Shown here: positions 44,606 to 52,502 of the stretch, one piece after another
Position numbering within the stretch: the first letter of the stretch is position 1
Layout of the letters: the number at the start of each line of letters is the position of its first letter
NCBI GenBank assembly: GCA_013360195.1
Contig: JABWCQ010000005.1
Span: 92,849 to 156,848, forward strand
DNA from: a bacterium
GTDB taxonomy: Bacteria > Electryoneota > RPQS01
DNA length: 64,000 nt
Reading direction: 5' to 3'
Program-made: the position numbers and the translations under genes
The notes under the pieces: generated by a model
Database searches by the model: none
Seen by the model: only the letters and a program-made list of their open reading frames with translations
What the model was told of the DNA's origin: nothing

Positions 44606-44776
44606 GGCTCCTCCAGTGAGTCTGCATTCGAATTGGCGTACTTCACCAATTTAGGAACTATAGCAAGTCAAAAAGGTACGGATTCCTCGCCGGAGAGTCA
44701 AGCTAACTCTCTCGCTTTTCTAAGCTTGGCACCTGTTTCGCTTGCATTTGCGAAGTCAGAAAGCTACCTTGTTCGC

Positions 44777-45619
44777 ATGGCAAAATCTCAGTTTTACCTT
44801 ATTGGGCCGGGCGCGGTCGGCAAAGTGCTCGCCCGGAGGCTGCAGAAATCCGGCTGGACCTGTGTTGGAGTTTGCGGGCGGGGGTCCGCAGCCGGGCGCA
44901 GAGTAGCAAAAGAGCTGGATGCGCCTTACGTTACCTCGCTGAAGGAAGTCCGGTTGTCTCAGGGCATACTTCTGCTCTCCGTTGGTACGGGTCAGATAAG
45001 TTCAGTAGCCCGGGAGCTTGCAGCTATTCCCTTGAACTGGCCAAGAATCTCGGTTCTCCATAACAGCGGTACCCTCGATACTAAGCCCTTGGCACCACTC
45101 GAGATGCTCGGAGCCGCAGTCGGAGCCTGCCACCCGTTCATGACTTTCCCCCGTTTTGGCAGCACCGTTCGGTCTGGCTCCAAGGAAGACGATTACGACC
45201 CAGCTTTTCCGTTAGTATTTGGAATTGATGGAAATGTAAAGGGACTTGCTGCTTGTCGGAAGGTAACCAAGGCCTGCAATGGAGTGGCCGTTGAAGTTCG
45301 GGGCAAAGACCGGATTGCCTACCATGCTGCTGCCGTTTTGGCTTGCACGCTGCTCGGTGCTAATATCGCCATGGCCTTGGACATTCTTCGGAAAATCGGA
45401 ATTTCGGAAAAACAGGCCAAGACAGCCGTCATGGCCATCGCCCAAGAAACCCTCGCGAACTTTTCGGAGTATGGAATAGACCGGTCCTGGACCGGCCCAG
45501 CAGTCCGGGGAGACACCCGGACCATCAAGGCTCATGCAGCGGCAATCCGCAAACTCAATCCTGGGACAGCCAAAGTGTACAAACTTCTGTCCGATTGGGT
45601 TATGAAACAAAAGGGGTAA
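44777..45619 (+). CDS. DUF2520/Rossmann-type oxidoreductase-like protein
   Basis: The 280-residue protein begins YLIGPGAVGKVLARRLQ, a nucleotide-binding Rossmann start (GxGxxG-like). The segment ILLLSVGTGQISSVARELA is the usual second half, and the C-terminal helical domain (around AAAVLACTLLGANIAMALDIL) fits DUF2520 or the F420/6-phosphogluconate-like family. ATG 44777 is chosen because upstream sequence in frame lacks domain character. Substrate unknown. It lies 13 bases before the CPBP protease gene. Confidence 0.78.
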   Translation: MAKSQFYLIGPGAVGKVLARRLQKSGWTCVGVCGRGSAAGRRVAKELDAPYVTSLKEVRLSQGILLLSVGTGQISSVARELAAIPLNWPRISVLHNSGTLDTKPLAPLEMLGAAVGACHPFMTFPRFGSTVRSGSKEDDYDPAFPLVFGIDGNVKGLAACRKVTKACNGVAVEVRGKDRIAYHAAAVLACTLLGANIAMALDILRKIGISEKQAKTAVMAIAQETLANFSEYGIDRSWTGPAVRGDTRTIKAHAAAIRKLNPGTAKVYKLLSDWVMKQKG

Positions 45620-45632
45620 GCCGCTCAGTCAG

Positions 45633-46538
45633 ATGAGCATGGCCATTCCAAATCTATTTCTCCGGATTCTGCGGAATCCCATCAGCCGAATCCTGCTCGG
45701 CTCAATCGCGATCTCTGCCCCCATTGCCGGGATTCAGGTTCTTCTCCGAGGCTATGGAGAACCCACCGGTCTTTCCGAATTCGACTGGTTCAAGCTCCTG
45801 TCCAATGGCTCAGCCATCCTTGGCGAATTCATAGGCTACATTATATATGTGCGGCTGGTGGAGTGGCGGTGGCCTACTGAGATTTCGCCGCGCGGCTTTC
45901 TGCTCGAGTTCGGCAAGGGTCTGGGTCTGGGAGCTCTGCTCTTTACTTCGACCATGCTGCTCCTCTGGCTGTATGGCTACTTTGAAATTGATGCGTTTAA
46001 CTCACTCGCGGTAACCACCACGGCTCTTGGAGTCTCGCTGTCCGGGTTCTTTGAAGAATTGCTCGTGCGCGGCGTGATTTACAGAATCATGGAAGAGTCG
46101 CTCGGCACATGGATCGCGTTAGTGTTGTCTGCAGTTTTGTTCGGGCTGATGCATATGGCGAATCCGAATGCGACTCTTGGCGCAGGCATCGCGCTCGCGC
46201 TTGAAGCGGGTCTGCTGCTCGCCGCCGCCTACACGCTTACGCACAGATTGTGGTTCGCCACGGGTTTGCATTTCGCGTGGAATTATACGCAGGGTGGCAT
46301 CTTCGGTCTTCCTATTTCCGGCAACGACATGACCGGCATGATTCAAGGCAAAGTCACCGGCCCGGATTGGATAAGCGGCGGCGCCTTTGGAGTTGAAGCA
46401 TCCGTCATCGCCGTCGCCGTGTGTTTGGCCGCCACGGCTGTGATTATGAGGAAGGTTGTGAAGCGGGGGTTGATTACGGAACCGTTTTGGAAACGCAAAA
46501 CCTTTGTAGGGGCGGATGGCAATCCGCCCGCTGTGTAG
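45633..46538 (+). CDS. CPBP-family intramembrane metalloprotease
   Basis: The 301-residue polytopic protein has about seven helices and the Abi/CAAX-protease motifs: FFEELLVRGVIY (EExxxR), LFGLMHMANPN and GLHFAWNYTQG. It is likely an intramembrane protease for prenylated or signal-peptide substrates, or a bacteriocin immunity-type protein. The C-terminal residues (TFVGADGNPPAV) are encoded by a REP-like repeat at 46506-46533, so the natural C-terminus may have been altered by repeat insertion. Confidence 0.88.
   Translation: MSMAIPNLFLRILRNPISRILLGSIAISAPIAGIQVLLRGYGEPTGLSEFDWFKLLSNGSAILGEFIGYIIYVRLVEWRWPTEISPRGFLLEFGKGLGLGALLFTSTMLLLWLYGYFEIDAFNSLAVTTTALGVSLSGFFEELLVRGVIYRIMEESLGTWIALVLSAVLFGLMHMANPNATLGAGIALALEAGLLLAAAYTLTHRLWFATGLHFAWNYTQGGIFGLPISGNDMTGMIQGKVTGPDWISGGAFGVEASVIAVAVCLAATAVIMRKVVKRGLITEPFWKRKTFVGADGNPPAV
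46506..46533. repeat. REP-like hairpin inside the 3' end of the CPBP gene
   Basis: An 8-bp stem (46510-46517 with 46522-46529) with a GGCA loop forms the GTAGGGGCGGATGGCAATCC-type repeat. A relative lies at 34862-34882. It encodes the last codons of the CPBP gene. Confidence 0.6.
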
Positions 46539-46550
46539 AAAGCGCCTTTG

Positions 46551-46593
46551 TCCGCCGAGCGGGGATTTCGCGTAGCGGTTCCCCGCCGGAATC
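46551..46593 (+). repeat. 43-base dispersed repeat, copy 1
   Basis: Matches the inverse complement of 48421-48463 at 41 of 43 bases. It is internally hairpin-forming (GCGGGGA and TCCCCGC arms) and lies immediately downstream of the CPBP gene in the leader of the DUF2975 gene. Confidence 0.75.
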
Positions 46594-46625
46594 TGGTACT
46601 GATTGTAACTTGGGGAAATGCATCA

Positions 46626-47102
46626 ATGGCGAGAATCTCAACTATCTTTCTTCAAATCGTCGTCGTGTGTATTGGCCTTGGCGCTTTGGCGTTTCTGCTT
46701 TGGGAGCCTCACCTCGAGGGCGTGAACACGAACGCCACGGTGTTTGAAATCTACACCGATCCCTTCATCTTGCTTGTTTATGCGGGGTCGATACCTTTCT
46801 TCTTTGCGCTCTATCAGGTCTTCAAGCTGCTCGGAAGTATCGGACAAAACAAAATCTACTCACAAGATTCGGTCAGAGCTCTAAAGACCATCAAGTATTG
46901 CGCGCTCGCCATCATCGGCTTTGTCATCGTAGAGGAAGTCATCATTATGTTAAACCATGGCAATGATGATGCTGCGGGCGCGATGATGGTGGGCATCCTC
47001 ATCACTTTCGGTTCGATCGTAGTGGCCGCCGCCGCAGGCATGTTTGAAAGACTGCTGCAAAATGCCATCGCTATAAAATCTGCTCCCCCGAGTAGTTTGT
47101 AG
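46626..47102 (+). CDS. DUF2975-family membrane protein
   Basis: The protein has about 158 residues from ATG 46626, with four hydrophobic helices: ISTIFLQIVVVCIGLGALAF, ILLVYAGSIPFFFALYQVF, TIKYCALAIIGFVIVEEVII and MMVGILITFGSIVVAAAAG. The motif NKIYSQDSVRALKTIKY between helices 2 and 3 is characteristic of DUF2975. Some members sit beside a YozG-type regulator, but none is seen here. The upstream extension to 46548 lies within a repeat and is not believed. Confidence 0.75.
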   Translation: MARISTIFLQIVVVCIGLGALAFLLWEPHLEGVNTNATVFEIYTDPFILLVYAGSIPFFFALYQVFKLLGSIGQNKIYSQDSVRALKTIKYCALAIIGFVIVEEVIIMLNHGNDDAAGAMMVGILITFGSIVVAAAAGMFERLLQNAIAIKSAPPSSL

Positions 47103-47183
47103 TGCCGCACCGCGTGCGCTCCGAATGTAGCGCCCAGCTTGCTGGGTAAAATCCCCCGAAGCAAATTCACAATGTCAAAAGCA

Positions 47184-47213
47184 TTGTCATCCTGAACGAA
47201 GTGAAGGATCTTG
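47184..47213. repeat. Short intergenic repeat of a common type
   Basis: A 30-base unit, TTGTCATCCTGAACGAAGTG plus AAGGATCTTG, of a form often seen dispersed in other genomes (recalled knowledge, not checked). It is in the 153-base gap before the DUF6438 gene. A single copy is visible here. Confidence 0.45.
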
Positions 47214-47255
47214 TCAAAGTGGGTTTCCATCCAAGTGTAAACTCAAAGTGTATTC

Positions 47256-48146
47256 ATGCGGATAGTTCTTTTCTTTATCGCAACACTCCTCTTTTCCTGT
47301 GGTCAGAGCCTGCCTGATGATCCAAACACACCGGTAATTGTGCTGTCGCGACATGGCTGTTACGGCAGATGCGCTGTCTATACCGTGAACATCTTTTCAG
47401 ACGGCCGGGTAGTCTATAACCTCAATGACCGATTTATGGGCGTATCTCGCAGATGGGAAAACAAAGTTACAGGCGACGAGGTAAACAACTTGATTGACAC
47501 CATCGTCGATTCTGGCTTTCGCGACATGGATGAATCCCGCAACCGTGGTCCCATTGACGCCGCAGAAAGCACGATTGCCTTCAATTGGGGTGACAAGCAC
47601 AAGTCAATCAGATATTGGCATGGTATAAAGAAGCTAGAGAGCATTGCAAAACAAATTGATGAAGTTGCCGGAACAAAGCGCGCACACGAATTCTTAGCGG
47701 CTGAAGTCGACAAGGTTAAGCAGAGCCGCATGGATAGGAAAGTCGATCCCCACGCTGAGTATTCAAATGGTGCGATCTTTTTAGACCGCTTGGAATGTGG
47801 CGCCGGCTGCCCGTCTTACACAATCTCAGTGCAAACTAACGGAATGGTTGTATTTGAGGGCAAAATGAATGTCGCGTCCACAGGGCGGCGCATTGGTTGG
47901 ATCAGCATGGAAAGTGCAAAATCTCTCATTGACGTTACCGTCGCATCGGGATTTATGAGTACTGAGGATACCTTGCAAATAGCTGACTCTGATTCAGCAA
48001 GCACTTCTAAAACCCGAATTACACTTGTATTGGATCAAGAGGTTCTGTCATCTTACATAAAACCAAATTCGCCACATGTCATTGCCACACTCGACTCTTC
48101 CATTGACATCATCGTAAGAACTGCAAAATGGATCAACGGCGATTGA
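47256..48146 (+). CDS. Lipoprotein with two DUF6438-like repeats
   Basis: The 296-residue protein has a lipoprotein signal (IATLLFSCGQ). Two repeats follow. The first is VIVLSRHGCYGRCAVYTVNI plus FSDGRVVYN (about residues 27-55), the second IFLDRLECGAGCPSYTISVQ plus TNGMVVFEG (about 175-203). Each has a GCxxRC/GAGC pair and an aromatic strand, as in DUF6438. Tandem copies in one protein are less usual. Probably a periplasmic or outer-membrane lipoprotein of unknown function. Confidence 0.75.
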   Translation: MRIVLFFIATLLFSCGQSLPDDPNTPVIVLSRHGCYGRCAVYTVNIFSDGRVVYNLNDRFMGVSRRWENKVTGDEVNNLIDTIVDSGFRDMDESRNRGPIDAAESTIAFNWGDKHKSIRYWHGIKKLESIAKQIDEVAGTKRAHEFLAAEVDKVKQSRMDRKVDPHAEYSNGAIFLDRLECGAGCPSYTISVQTNGMVVFEGKMNVASTGRRIGWISMESAKSLIDVTVASGFMSTEDTLQIADSDSASTSKTRITLVLDQEVLSSYIKPNSPHVIATLDSSIDIIVRTAKWINGD

Positions 48147-48515
48147 TCCAAGAAGAATGATAGATTACAGATGAAGCAAATTATTCTCGCAGTAATCCTT
48201 CTAAGGATACCTCGACACTGAAACTTCCCCTAACTCCTTGTTTTCCCTACGGGAACAAAACACCTTGTCCAAATGTTCAATAATATTGCTCCCGTTCTTT
48301 GTCCCACTCCAAATCCTTGTGAAACTTCCCGCGAACCCAAAAGTCAAGCGGCTGTTTTCCCGAGACTCCCGTTCCGCCAATTGTTAGGATTAAACGCGAA
48401 AACAAAGGTTTAGCGGTACAGATTCCGGCGGGGAACCGCTTCGCTAAATCCCCGCTCGGCGGACGTTGGTTCCGCTTTCCTATTTCAAATTTCATATTTC
48501 CAATTTTAGGTATTC
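48147..48515. other. Intergenic region of 369 bases with repeats
   Basis: Holds the second copy of the 43-base repeat (48421-48463) and an AT-rich unit TTTCATATTTCCAATTTT (48489-48506) that resembles 43719-43736. A 72-residue minus-strand frame (48277-48495) ends in WVRGKFHKDLEWDKEREQYY but has no ribosome site and crosses the repeat, so I do not call it a gene. The PorX promoter was not identified. Confidence 0.6.
48421..48463 (-). repeat. 43-base dispersed repeat, copy 2 (inverted)
   Basis: Inverse complement of 46551-46593 with two mismatches. The pair flanks the DUF2975 and DUF6438 genes and points in opposite directions. Confidence 0.75.
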
Positions 48516-50084
48516 ATGGCCGAAATCATCAAGAAAATTCTCTGGGCGGATGACGAGATAGACCTGCTCGAAGCGCATGTCCTGTTTTTAGGACAGCACG
48601 GCTATCAGGTCACCGGCGTCACGAACGGAGACGACGCGCTCGCGAAAGTGGACAGAGAATCGTTCGACTGCGTGCTGCTCGACGAGCATATGCCCGGACT
48701 CGACGGACTCGAAACAGCCGACCGCATCAAAACCAAGCGGCCCGATTTGCCGGTCATCATGATTACCAAGTCGGAAGAAGAGACGCTGATGGACGACGCG
48801 CTGGGGGCGAAAATCGCGGACTATCTGACGAAGCCCGTGAATCCGACACAGATTTTAGTCGCGTTGAAGAAAGTCATTGACAAATCTTCCATTGAGCAGC
48901 GCATCGCCACGCGCGATTACCTGGTCGAGTTCCGCGAAATCACGATGAAGCTCAACGAGAATCCCGGCTGGCGCGAGTGGGCTGACATTCACGCGCGCTT
49001 GTCGTGGTGGGACATCGAGCTCGACAGCTTGCCCGACGGCGGCTTAAAGCAATCGCTCGAAGGACAGCGCAGCGAATGCAACGTCGAGTTCGGCAAGTTC
49101 ATCGAGAAGAACTACGAAGATTGGCTCTGGAAGCAGAAGGAACGCCCGCCGCTTTCGGTCGACGTCGTCGAGAAATTCGTCGCGCCGCGTTTGAAAGCCG
49201 GAGAGAAAGTGCTCTATCTGGTGATGGACTGCATGCGCTATGACCAGTGGATGGCCATTGAGCCGTTGCTCTATGACAGCTTCAGAGTCACGCGCGATTT
49301 CCACTACTCGATTTTGCCGACCGCAACACCTTACAGCCGTAACGCGCTCTTCGCGGGCATGTTTCCCTCGGAAATTGACAAAGAGGTTCCGGGTTTGTGG
49401 CAAACGCAGGATGAGGATGAAGGCAGCTCGAACAGATTTGAGCGGCAACTGCTCGACATGCAGCTGCAGCGCATGAAAATCACGATTGATCCCGAGCCGC
49501 GCTATGTCAAAGTGCTCGACCCCGAAGAAGCCGCGAACACGGCCAAGAAAGTCTCGCAGTTCTGGGACCGCAAATTGGTTTCGATGGTGTTCAACTTCGT
49601 GGACATGCTGGGACACGGCAGAAGTCACTCGGACATTCTGCGCGAAATGCTTCCGCATGAAGCGGGTTACCGCTCGGTCATCAAAGCATGGTTTGAACAC
49701 TCAAGTCTCAGACAGATTCTGCAGTCGTTCGCCAAGCAAGGCTGGACGGTGATTGTCACGAGTGACCACGGCTCGATTCGCGGACAGAAGGGCGCAAAAG
49801 TCGTTTCCGATCGTGAAGCGTCTTCGTCATTGAGATATAAGTATGGCCGCAATCTGCGGGTTGATAAACGGCAGGCCATCGTCGTACCGCAGCCGGAAAA
49901 TTTCAAACTGCCCAAGCGCGGGATGAACACGGGTTACATCATCGCGAAGGAAAACTACTATTTCGTTTACCCGACCAACTACAACAAGTATCTCGCGCTG
50001 TACAAGGACAGTTTTCAACACGGCGGCGTCTCGCTCGAAGAGATGATTCTGCCTGTAGCCGTTCTTGAAGGCAAGGGAGCTTAA
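48516..50084 (+). CDS. porX: PorX-like response regulator with PglZ domain
   Basis: The 522-residue protein has an N-terminal receiver (acidic pocket ADDE 11-14, phosphorylation site Asp56 in VLLDEHMP, Lys in YLTKPVN). A helical linker follows, then a PglZ/alkaline-phosphatase-like domain: LVMDCMRYDQW near 233, SILPTATPYSRNALFAG and TSDHGSIRG near 417. This is the layout and length of PorX, which controls T9SS genes and binds zinc. PorX usually works with the PorY kinase and the ECF sigma factor SigP, neither of which is seen here. It fits the PorU/PorV-like genes at 2.5-9 kb. Confidence 0.9.
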   Translation: MAEIIKKILWADDEIDLLEAHVLFLGQHGYQVTGVTNGDDALAKVDRESFDCVLLDEHMPGLDGLETADRIKTKRPDLPVIMITKSEEETLMDDALGAKIADYLTKPVNPTQILVALKKVIDKSSIEQRIATRDYLVEFREITMKLNENPGWREWADIHARLSWWDIELDSLPDGGLKQSLEGQRSECNVEFGKFIEKNYEDWLWKQKERPPLSVDVVEKFVAPRLKAGEKVLYLVMDCMRYDQWMAIEPLLYDSFRVTRDFHYSILPTATPYSRNALFAGMFPSEIDKEVPGLWQTQDEDEGSSNRFERQLLDMQLQRMKITIDPEPRYVKVLDPEEAANTAKKVSQFWDRKLVSMVFNFVDMLGHGRSHSDILREMLPHEAGYRSVIKAWFEHSSLRQILQSFAKQGWTVIVTSDHGSIRGQKGAKVVSDREASSSLRYKYGRNLRVDKRQAIVVPQPENFKLPKRGMNTGYIIAKENYYFVYPTNYNKYLALYKDSFQHGGVSLEEMILPVAVLEGKGA

Positions 50085-50101
50085 CACCTCACAATTTACA
50101 C

Positions 50102-51274
50102 TTGCTGATTTTCATATCTGTCGTCGTCACCATACTCGGGCTGCTGCACTGGTTTCTCTATTCGCGGCTCGTTTCTGCGCTTGAAATAACTTCGTCCGCT
50201 GTTCTTTGGCCGCTCAGAATTCTGGCAGCGTTTCTCGCGGTATCCTACATCATTGGCAGGATATTAGAGCAGAAGTTCCCGGGTTTCATCGCCCACGCCG
50301 TGGATTGGATTGCCTCCATCTGGATGGGAATGATGTGGCAGTTCCTGTGGGTAACCTTTCTGTTCTTCCTTGTCAAGGTCGTGCTCGTCGTGTCCGGACA
50401 ATGGGGCGAGTTCACGCTCGAGACTCATCAGATGCTCGGGCGCTACAGCTTCTACTTTGTCACGTCACTCGTTCTTTTGATCACCGGCTACGGAATTTAT
50501 AAAGCAACCGGACCCGCGCGAGTGGTCGAAGTGGATGTCCCCGTAAAGAATTTCCGCGATGAATGGCGCGACTTCACAATCGCGATGGTCGCGGATTTTC
50601 ATGCCAGCAATACGAACGGCGAGAGTCGCATCGCGATGTGGTGCGATCAGATAACAGGACTGAAACCGGATGTCATCCTTGCGCCCGGCGACATCGTTGA
50701 TACTCCGGCCAATCAGATTCCCGAAGTCGCCAACGGCTTCCGAAAGCTTGCCGCACCGCTCGGAGTATTCTCAACAACGGGAAATCACGAGTACTACGTC
50801 GGCTTGCAGGGTGCGGTGGAGTTGATGAAGCGCGGAGGCTTTCGAGTTCTGATGAATGAGAACTTGACGCTGCCGAACGGCATTTTGATCGCGGGAATGG
50901 AGGATCGCACAGCGCGTTCCATGGGCAGACCTTTGCCGGCGTTTCAAAGCTTCATTCCTGACGGCGACACATCGGACGTGCAAATTCTTTTGATGCATAC
51001 TCCCGCCACAGCCGATGTGCAGAAGGCGATTGACGCGGGATTTGATTTGGTTGTGAGCGGGCATACTCACGGCGGTCAGATGTTTCCGTTCTCGCTGTTT
51101 ACGAAAATGGCTTTCCCATATCATCACGGTCTATACAAAGTCAAGGACGGCTACCAACTCACAACATGCGGTGTCGGCTATTGGGGACCGCCGATGCGGA
51201 TTGGCAAACCGCCGGAAATCATGTTAATCCGTTTTGTGCCGTCAACTGAACCCTCCCGGTGTGAATGGAAATGA
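50102..51274 (+). CDS. Membrane-bound metallophosphoesterase
   Basis: The 390-residue protein starts at TTG 50102 and has about four N-terminal helices, then a calcineurin-like phosphoesterase domain: VADFHAS (first metal site), APGDIVDT, TTGNHEYYVG, LLMHTPA and VVSGHTHGGQ. This is the family of YaeI/YkuE-type membrane phosphodiesterases that act on lipids or UDP-sugars. The end overlaps the next lipoprotein by 10 bases. Substrate unknown. Confidence 0.88.
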   Translation: MLIFISVVVTILGLLHWFLYSRLVSALEITSSAVLWPLRILAAFLAVSYIIGRILEQKFPGFIAHAVDWIASIWMGMMWQFLWVTFLFFLVKVVLVVSGQWGEFTLETHQMLGRYSFYFVTSLVLLITGYGIYKATGPARVVEVDVPVKNFRDEWRDFTIAMVADFHASNTNGESRIAMWCDQITGLKPDVILAPGDIVDTPANQIPEVANGFRKLAAPLGVFSTTGNHEYYVGLQGAVELMKRGGFRVLMNENLTLPNGILIAGMEDRTARSMGRPLPAFQSFIPDGDTSDVQILLMHTPATADVQKAIDAGFDLVVSGHTHGGQMFPFSLFTKMAFPYHHGLYKVKDGYQLTTCGVGYWGPPMRIGKPPEIMLIRFVPSTEPSRCEWK

Positions 51275-52428
51275 CTAAACTGATTCTGCTGACAATACTT
51301 CTGTGCGCGATTCTGTCCTGCAAAAAGGAAGAGGATACGCAGCCTACCGGGCCGGGGGAGAATCCGACCGAAAATGTCATCGGCACGGTAACGGATTTGA
51401 GCGGCACCCCTCTTGCGAATGTGCAGATGCATCTCGTCTACCGGGTTGACGACATCTCAACAAGCCCGCTTGATGATTCACAGAATCCTACGCTGGCAGT
51501 CTTTTACACTGAGCAAATGCTGACCACCGAGTGCGACGGTGACATACCGCTTGCGGACGGAACTCCTGTTTACGTGATGTGGGATGCCGACAATGACGGT
51601 CAACCGTCCGCCGGAGATCGTTTGCCAACCGTATGTGCCAATCCGCCTGACGACTGCGGTTTTCAAACGGTGAACTACAACCAGTTCTCGATAAACGGTG
51701 TCGAAATGGAATTGGGTCCCGGCCGTTTTGTCACGGATCCGGCATTCTCCACATACGGAGAACATCTGGAGCCCAGCCGCTTCTATTTGGAAGTTCGCTG
51801 CAGTGACGGAAATGTCTTGTGGAGAAGTGAAATGGTGGAAGTGCCCGACGGTCTTTCCGACCAGCCTCTGACGGAATTTGCATGCACCCAATGCGAAGGC
51901 GCGCCAATAGGCGAAACAACAATGGGACACATTTATCCGAATCCAATACCAAGTTCGGATGACGCGACTCTGCCGTTTACTCTTCGAGACCACGGGACGG
52001 TAACAATTCAGACACGCTCGCTTTCAACCGGAATCGTCACAACGCATTTTCAGGACACTCTTGCTCCCGGCGCCCACGAGCAATTCGTCGACCACTTCTC
52101 TCTTCCCAATGGAATGTACGTTTACACGATGAGCGCCAGCGCCTTCTTCGGACAGGACACATTGCTGAAGAATATCTCATCCGCTGAAACTTTGCGCGGC
52201 ACTTCAGCGCTCACAACCACGGACGGGGAAGGCAACTTCGCGTTGAATGCGCCATTTGGCATGACAATCACCGGACGAACTTTGTCTAACAATCCCATCG
52301 GTGAGAGTCTGCCATTGGACAGCGTGCGAGTAGTGGCCATTCTGAACGGATACCTTCCTGCAGACACAATGATTTCGCTTGCTTCCGCTTCGCAGCACAC
52401 ATTGTCTTTGCGGCTGCGACCCGAGTAG
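51265..52428 (+). CDS. Lipoprotein with internal FlgD/T9SS-like domain
   Basis: The 387-residue protein begins with a lipoprotein signal (ILLTILLCAILSCKKE). A carboxypeptidase-regulatory-like region (GTVTDLSGTPLANVQMHLVY) comes first. Next is an internal FlgD/sorting-domain-like Ig module with HIYPNPIPSSDDATLPF and LPNGMYVYTM. A final Ig-like part resembles the first (TTTDGEGNFALNAPFGMTI). Finding the sorting-type module in the middle of a lipoprotein, not at the C-terminus, argues that it is a plain structural domain here. Overlap with the phosphoesterase gene suggests co-translation. Confidence 0.7.
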   Translation: MEMTKLILLTILLCAILSCKKEEDTQPTGPGENPTENVIGTVTDLSGTPLANVQMHLVYRVDDISTSPLDDSQNPTLAVFYTEQMLTTECDGDIPLADGTPVYVMWDADNDGQPSAGDRLPTVCANPPDDCGFQTVNYNQFSINGVEMELGPGRFVTDPAFSTYGEHLEPSRFYLEVRCSDGNVLWRSEMVEVPDGLSDQPLTEFACTQCEGAPIGETTMGHIYPNPIPSSDDATLPFTLRDHGTVTIQTRSLSTGIVTTHFQDTLAPGAHEQFVDHFSLPNGMYVYTMSASAFFGQDTLLKNISSAETLRGTSALTTTDGEGNFALNAPFGMTITGRTLSNNPIGESLPLDSVRVVAILNGYLPADTMISLASASQHTLSLRLRPE

Positions 52429-52452
52429 ATTGCGGGATCTGTAACTTGAATC

Positions 52453-52482
52453 AAAAAGCCCGTCACACTGGACGGGCTTTTT
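52453..52482. terminator. Bidirectional terminator
   Basis: A 12-bp stem (52453-52464 with 52471-52482) with A5 and T7 edges sits between two convergent genes. Confidence 0.88.
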
Positions 52483-52502
52483 TTGACAAACATTTTCTGC
52501 AC

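Noticed and set aside
48277..48495. 72-codon minus-strand frame before porX
   Set aside because: Crosses a dispersed repeat, has no ribosome site and no recognised motif. A gene remnant cannot be excluded.
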